From assembly GCF_020740535.1 (NCBI RefSeq), contig NZ_CP082362.1, forward strand, positions 4,338,501-4,402,500: a stretch of 64,000 nt of DNA, read 5' to 3'. The notes beneath the pieces are model-generated. The model ran no database searches. It saw nothing but the letters and a program-made list of their open reading frames with translations, and was not told the DNA's origin. Of the stretch, positions 61,546 through 64,000 are shown one piece after another (within the stretch, counting starts at the first letter, position 1; each line of letters starts with the position of its first letter). The position numbers were made by a program, and so were the translations under genes. Source of the stretch: Streptomyces profundus (GTDB taxonomy: Bacteria > Actinomycetota > Actinomycetes > Streptomycetales > Streptomycetaceae).

Positions 61546-63351
61546 GTGAGTACCACCGCCTCTTCCTCACCGGCCGCTCCGGCCCCTTCGTCCCACCTCT
61601 CGCCGGCCTTTCCGGGGCGCGCGCCCTGGGGCACGGCCAACAAGCTCCGCGCCTGGCAGCAGGCCGCGATGGACGAGTATCTGCGCACGCAGCCCCGGGA
61701 CTTCCTGGCCGTCGCCACGCCGGGCGCCGGCAAGACGACGTTCGCCCTGACGTTGGCCTCCTGGCTGCTGCACCACCACGTGGTCCAGCAGATCACCGTG
61801 GTCGCGCCGACGGAGCACCTGAAGTCCCAGTGGGCCCAGGCCGCCGCCCGGATAGGCATCAAGCTGGACCCGGAGTACAGCGCGGGTCCGGTCGGCCGGG
61901 ACTACCACGGGGTCGCCGTCACCTATGCGGGCATCGGCGTGCGGCCCATGCTGCACCGCAACCGCTGCGAACAGCGCAAGACGCTGGTGATCCTCGACGA
62001 GATCCATCACGCGGGGGACTCCCGCTCCTGGGGCGAGGCGTGTCTGGAGGCGTTCGACCCGGCGACCAAGCGGCTGACGCTGACCGGCACACCGTTCCGC
62101 TCGGACACCAACCCGATCCCGTTCGTCGCCTACGCGGAGGGCAACGACGGGGTGCGGCGCTCGGTCGCCGACTACACCTACGGCTATGGCAACGCGCTGG
62201 CGGACGGCGTGGTGCGGCCGGTGATCTTCCTCTCCTACAGCGGCAGCATGCGCTGGCGCACCAAGGCGGGGGACGAGGTGGCGGCCCGGCTGGGCGAGCC
62301 GATGACGAAGGACGCCGTCTCGCAGGCGTGGCGCACCGCGCTCGACCCCAGGGGCGAGTGGATGTCGGCGGTGCTGCGCGCCGCCGACCAGCGGCTGCGC
62401 GAGGTGCGTCGGTCCATCCATGACGCCGGCGGTCTGGTGATCGCGAGCGATCAGGAATCGGCACGGGCCTATGCCAAGTTGATCAGGGAGATCACGGGGG
62501 AGTCCGCCACCCTGGTGCTCTCCGACGACGCGGGCGCCTCGGGGCGGATCGAGGAGTTCCGGACCTCGGACGACCGCTGGATGGTCGCCGTGCGGATGGT
62601 GTCCGAGGGCGTCGACGTGCCCAGGCTGGCCGTCGGGGTCTACGCCACCACCATCTCCACGCCGCTCTTCTTCGCCCAGGCGGTCGGCCGTTTCGTCCGG
62701 TCCCGGAGGCGAGGCGAGACGGCCTCCGTCTTCCTGCCCACCATCCCCTCGCTGCTGGGCTTCGCGCACGAGCTGGAGCTGGAGCGCGATCATGTGCTGG
62801 ACAAGCCGAAGAAGGCGGAGGAGGACCCGTACGCCGAGGAGGCCGCGCTGCTCGCCGAGGCGGAGCGGGAGCGGGACGAGCCGGACGGTGAGGAGCAGCT
62901 CCCCTTCGAGGCACTGGAGTCGGAGGCCGTCTTCGACCGGGTGATGTACGACGGCGCCGAGTTCGGCATGCAGGCGCATCCGGGGAGCGAGGAGGAGCAG
63001 GACTACCTCGGCATCCCCGGGCTGCTGGAACCGGATCAGGTGCAGATGCTGCTCCAGAAGCGGCAGGCACGGCAGATCGCGCACAGCCGGCGCAAGCCGG
63101 ACGCGGAGGCCGATCTGATCGAGCTGCCGGCCGAGCGCCGCCCGGTGGTCTCGCACAAGGAGATGATGGAGCTGCGCCGCGAGCTGAACTCCCTGGTCGG
63201 TGCCTACTCCCACCAGTCGGGGAAGCCGCACGGGGCGGTCCACACCGAGCTGCGGCGGGTCTGCGGCGGCCCGGCGACGGCGGAGGCCACCGCGGGGCAG
63301 CTGCGGCAGCGGGTGCTCAAGGTGCGCGAGTGGGCCACGAAAATGCGCTGA
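61546..63351 (+). CDS. DEAD/DEAH-type SF2 helicase
   Basis: The 601-aa protein starts at GTG 61546 with GGGAG upstream. It has motif I ATPGAGKT (about residues 58-65), motif II LDEIHH (about 150), motif III LTGTPF and motif VI QAVGRFVRSRRRG. It matches the type III restriction/RAD25-like helicase fold. The C-terminal 200 residues are acidic, then helical. No nuclease or methylase partner is next to it, so it is probably a stand-alone conserved actinobacterial helicase. The frame is open upstream through the repeat array, but nothing there resembles the family. Confidence 0.9.
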   Translation: MSTTASSSPAAPAPSSHLSPAFPGRAPWGTANKLRAWQQAAMDEYLRTQPRDFLAVATPGAGKTTFALTLASWLLHHHVVQQITVVAPTEHLKSQWAQAAARIGIKLDPEYSAGPVGRDYHGVAVTYAGIGVRPMLHRNRCEQRKTLVILDEIHHAGDSRSWGEACLEAFDPATKRLTLTGTPFRSDTNPIPFVAYAEGNDGVRRSVADYTYGYGNALADGVVRPVIFLSYSGSMRWRTKAGDEVAARLGEPMTKDAVSQAWRTALDPRGEWMSAVLRAADQRLREVRRSIHDAGGLVIASDQESARAYAKLIREITGESATLVLSDDAGASGRIEEFRTSDDRWMVAVRMVSEGVDVPRLAVGVYATTISTPLFFAQAVGRFVRSRRRGETASVFLPTIPSLLGFAHELELERDHVLDKPKKAEEDPYAEEAALLAEAERERDEPDGEEQLPFEALESEAVFDRVMYDGAEFGMQAHPGSEEEQDYLGIPGLLEPDQVQMLLQKRQARQIAHSRRKPDAEADLIELPAERRPVVSHKEMMELRRELNSLVGAYSHQSGKPHGAVHTELRRVCGGPATAEATAGQLRQRVLKVREWATKMR

Positions 63352-63428
63352 TCGCGCGGCCATAAAAGGGAGTTGCGGTAGATAGCGGTACCAATCGCCG
63401 GCGAACTGCTCGGAATCTGGACAGCCTC

Positions 63429-63457
63429 TTCCGCTGAGCGGTGACGCTCGATACATT
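63429..63457 (+). promoter_or_regulatory. Possible promoter of the IclR gene
   Basis: TTCCGC (63429-63434) and TACATT (63452-63457) with a 17-bp spacer, about 160 bp before the IclR start. The -10 match is fair, the -35 weak. Confidence 0.3.
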
Positions 63458-63619
63458 TCCGGACACGCGTACACCCGGGTGGCAGAGCCGCCCCCGGGGA
63501 GTGCAGCCGGCTTCTGCTCCTTGGCATCCGCGACCGTTGGCCCACGCGCGCGCCGCGGCCGGGTCGGGAGTATCGCGGTGCCGGGCGGGACCTGCGGGCT
63601 CACCTGAGAAGGGGGCGTC

Positions 63620-64000
63620 GTGACCACCGAGACCTCTCAGACGCTCGACCGGGGCCTTCGGGTCCTCAAGCTCCTGGCGGAGACCGACCACGGGCTGACC
63701 GTGACCGAGCTCTCCCGCCAGATGGGCGTCAACCGAACCGTCGTCTACCGGCTGCTGGCCACCCTGGAACTGCACTCCCTGGTCCGACGCGACGCCAGCG
63801 GCCGGGCCCGGGTCGGCATCGGCGTGCTCGGCCTGGGCCGACAGGTGCACCCCCTGGTGCGGGACGCCGCGCTGCCGGCGCTGCGCACCCTCGCCGAGGA
63901 GCTGGGCGCGACCGCCCACCTCACCGTGGTCGACGGCACGGACGCGCTGGCCGTCGCCGTCGTCGAGCCCACCTGGACCGACTACCACGTCGCCTACCGC
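63620..64000 (+). CDS. IclR family transcriptional regulator, 3' truncated
   Basis: 127 codons from GTG 63620 (AAGGGGG at 63609-63615) run off the window end. The N-terminal winged HTH (residues about 5-65, TLDRGLRVLKLLAE and LTVTELSRQMGVNRTVVYRLL) is complete. The beginning of the IclR effector domain (LRTLAEELGATAHLTVVDG) is visible. Target genes are presumably beyond the window. Confidence 0.93.
   Translation, partial: MTTETSQTLDRGLRVLKLLAETDHGLTVTELSRQMGVNRTVVYRLLATLELHSLVRRDASGRARVGIGVLGLGRQVHPLVRDAALPALRTLAEELGATAHLTVVDGTDALAVAVVEPTWTDYHVAYR

Noticed and set aside
60167..61549. Long plus- and minus-strand open frames through the repeat array
   Set aside because: All six frames stay open because of extreme GC. 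The products are Pro/Arg/Gly/Ala repeats with no domain, and no frame is favoured by substitutions between repeat copies as far as I can judge.

Overview
The window is high-GC, gene-dense chromosomal DNA from an actinomycete. It is almost certainly from Streptomyces or a close Streptomycetaceae relative. The gene order lpqB - comF - hpf - response regulator - ycaQ-like - secA - ... - NAD-glutamate dehydrogenase - ... - pkaA/pkaB - prfB - ... - ftsE/ftsX - S41 protease - smpB - tmRNA - ... - narK - nnaR - ... - malic enzyme - HU - murA is, from memory, the order of the S. coelicolor core chromosome around SCO2935-SCO3013, read in descending order. GTG/TTG starts, G/C third positions and hairpin terminators without U-tracts fit this origin. 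No transposase, integrase, tRNA, rRNA or CRISPR array was seen. The first gene (lpqB) and the last gene (IclR regulator) are cut by the window edges.

Layout. 1-10.6 kb: lpqB 3' part, comF-like, hpf, a NarL-type response regulator, a YcaQ-type DNA glycosylase, secA, an Rv3235-family gene, a DUF6912 gene and a HAD phosphatase. 10.9-17.8 kb: a 1651-aa NAD-glutamate dehydrogenase, a polyprenol-phosphate-mannose-synthase-like glycosyltransferase and a methyltransferase. 17.9-21.5 kb: a sugar ABC importer (binding lipoprotein plus two permeases, no ATPase). 21.9-28.3 kb: an FHA protein with a degenerate FtsK-like domain, and two membrane Ser/Thr kinases (PkaA, PkaB). 28.4-34.9 kb: prfB, a repeat-rich LAETG sortase substrate, a small zinc-ribbon membrane protein, ftsEX, a PDZ-S41 protease, smpB and the tmRNA. 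smpB and ssrA supply the trans-translation system side by side. 35-38.3 kb: a class B penicillin-binding protein and a LysR regulator.

38.3-43.0 kb looks accessory and holds the most unusual locus. Two tandem paralogous TrmB/LuxR regulators face a 44-aa secreted peptide gene. The peptide is followed by an ATP-grasp ligase and a DUF1015/SerK-like protein. The 160-bp divergent control region contains back-to-back TTGAC elements and a perfect palindrome. I read this as a candidate secreted-peptide signalling or peptide/amino-acid-ligase system. Its function is inference.

43.2-48.3 kb: narK and nnaR with GlnR-box-like sites (nitrate/nitrite assimilation), then a HelD-type RNA-polymerase-associated ATPase. 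48.4-53.7 kb: a CMD/AhpD-like protein, an ACT-domain malic enzyme, HU, murA, a YqgE-like protein and a DUF3039 protein. 54-58.6 kb: a three-gene xanthine-dehydrogenase-family operon with an atypical Fe-S subunit and a missing catalytic-Glu motif. 58.7-60.2 kb: an MFS exporter. 60.2-61.5 kb: a long GC-rich array of repeats with a 128-bp core present three times. 61.5-64 kb: an SF2 helicase and a truncated IclR regulator.
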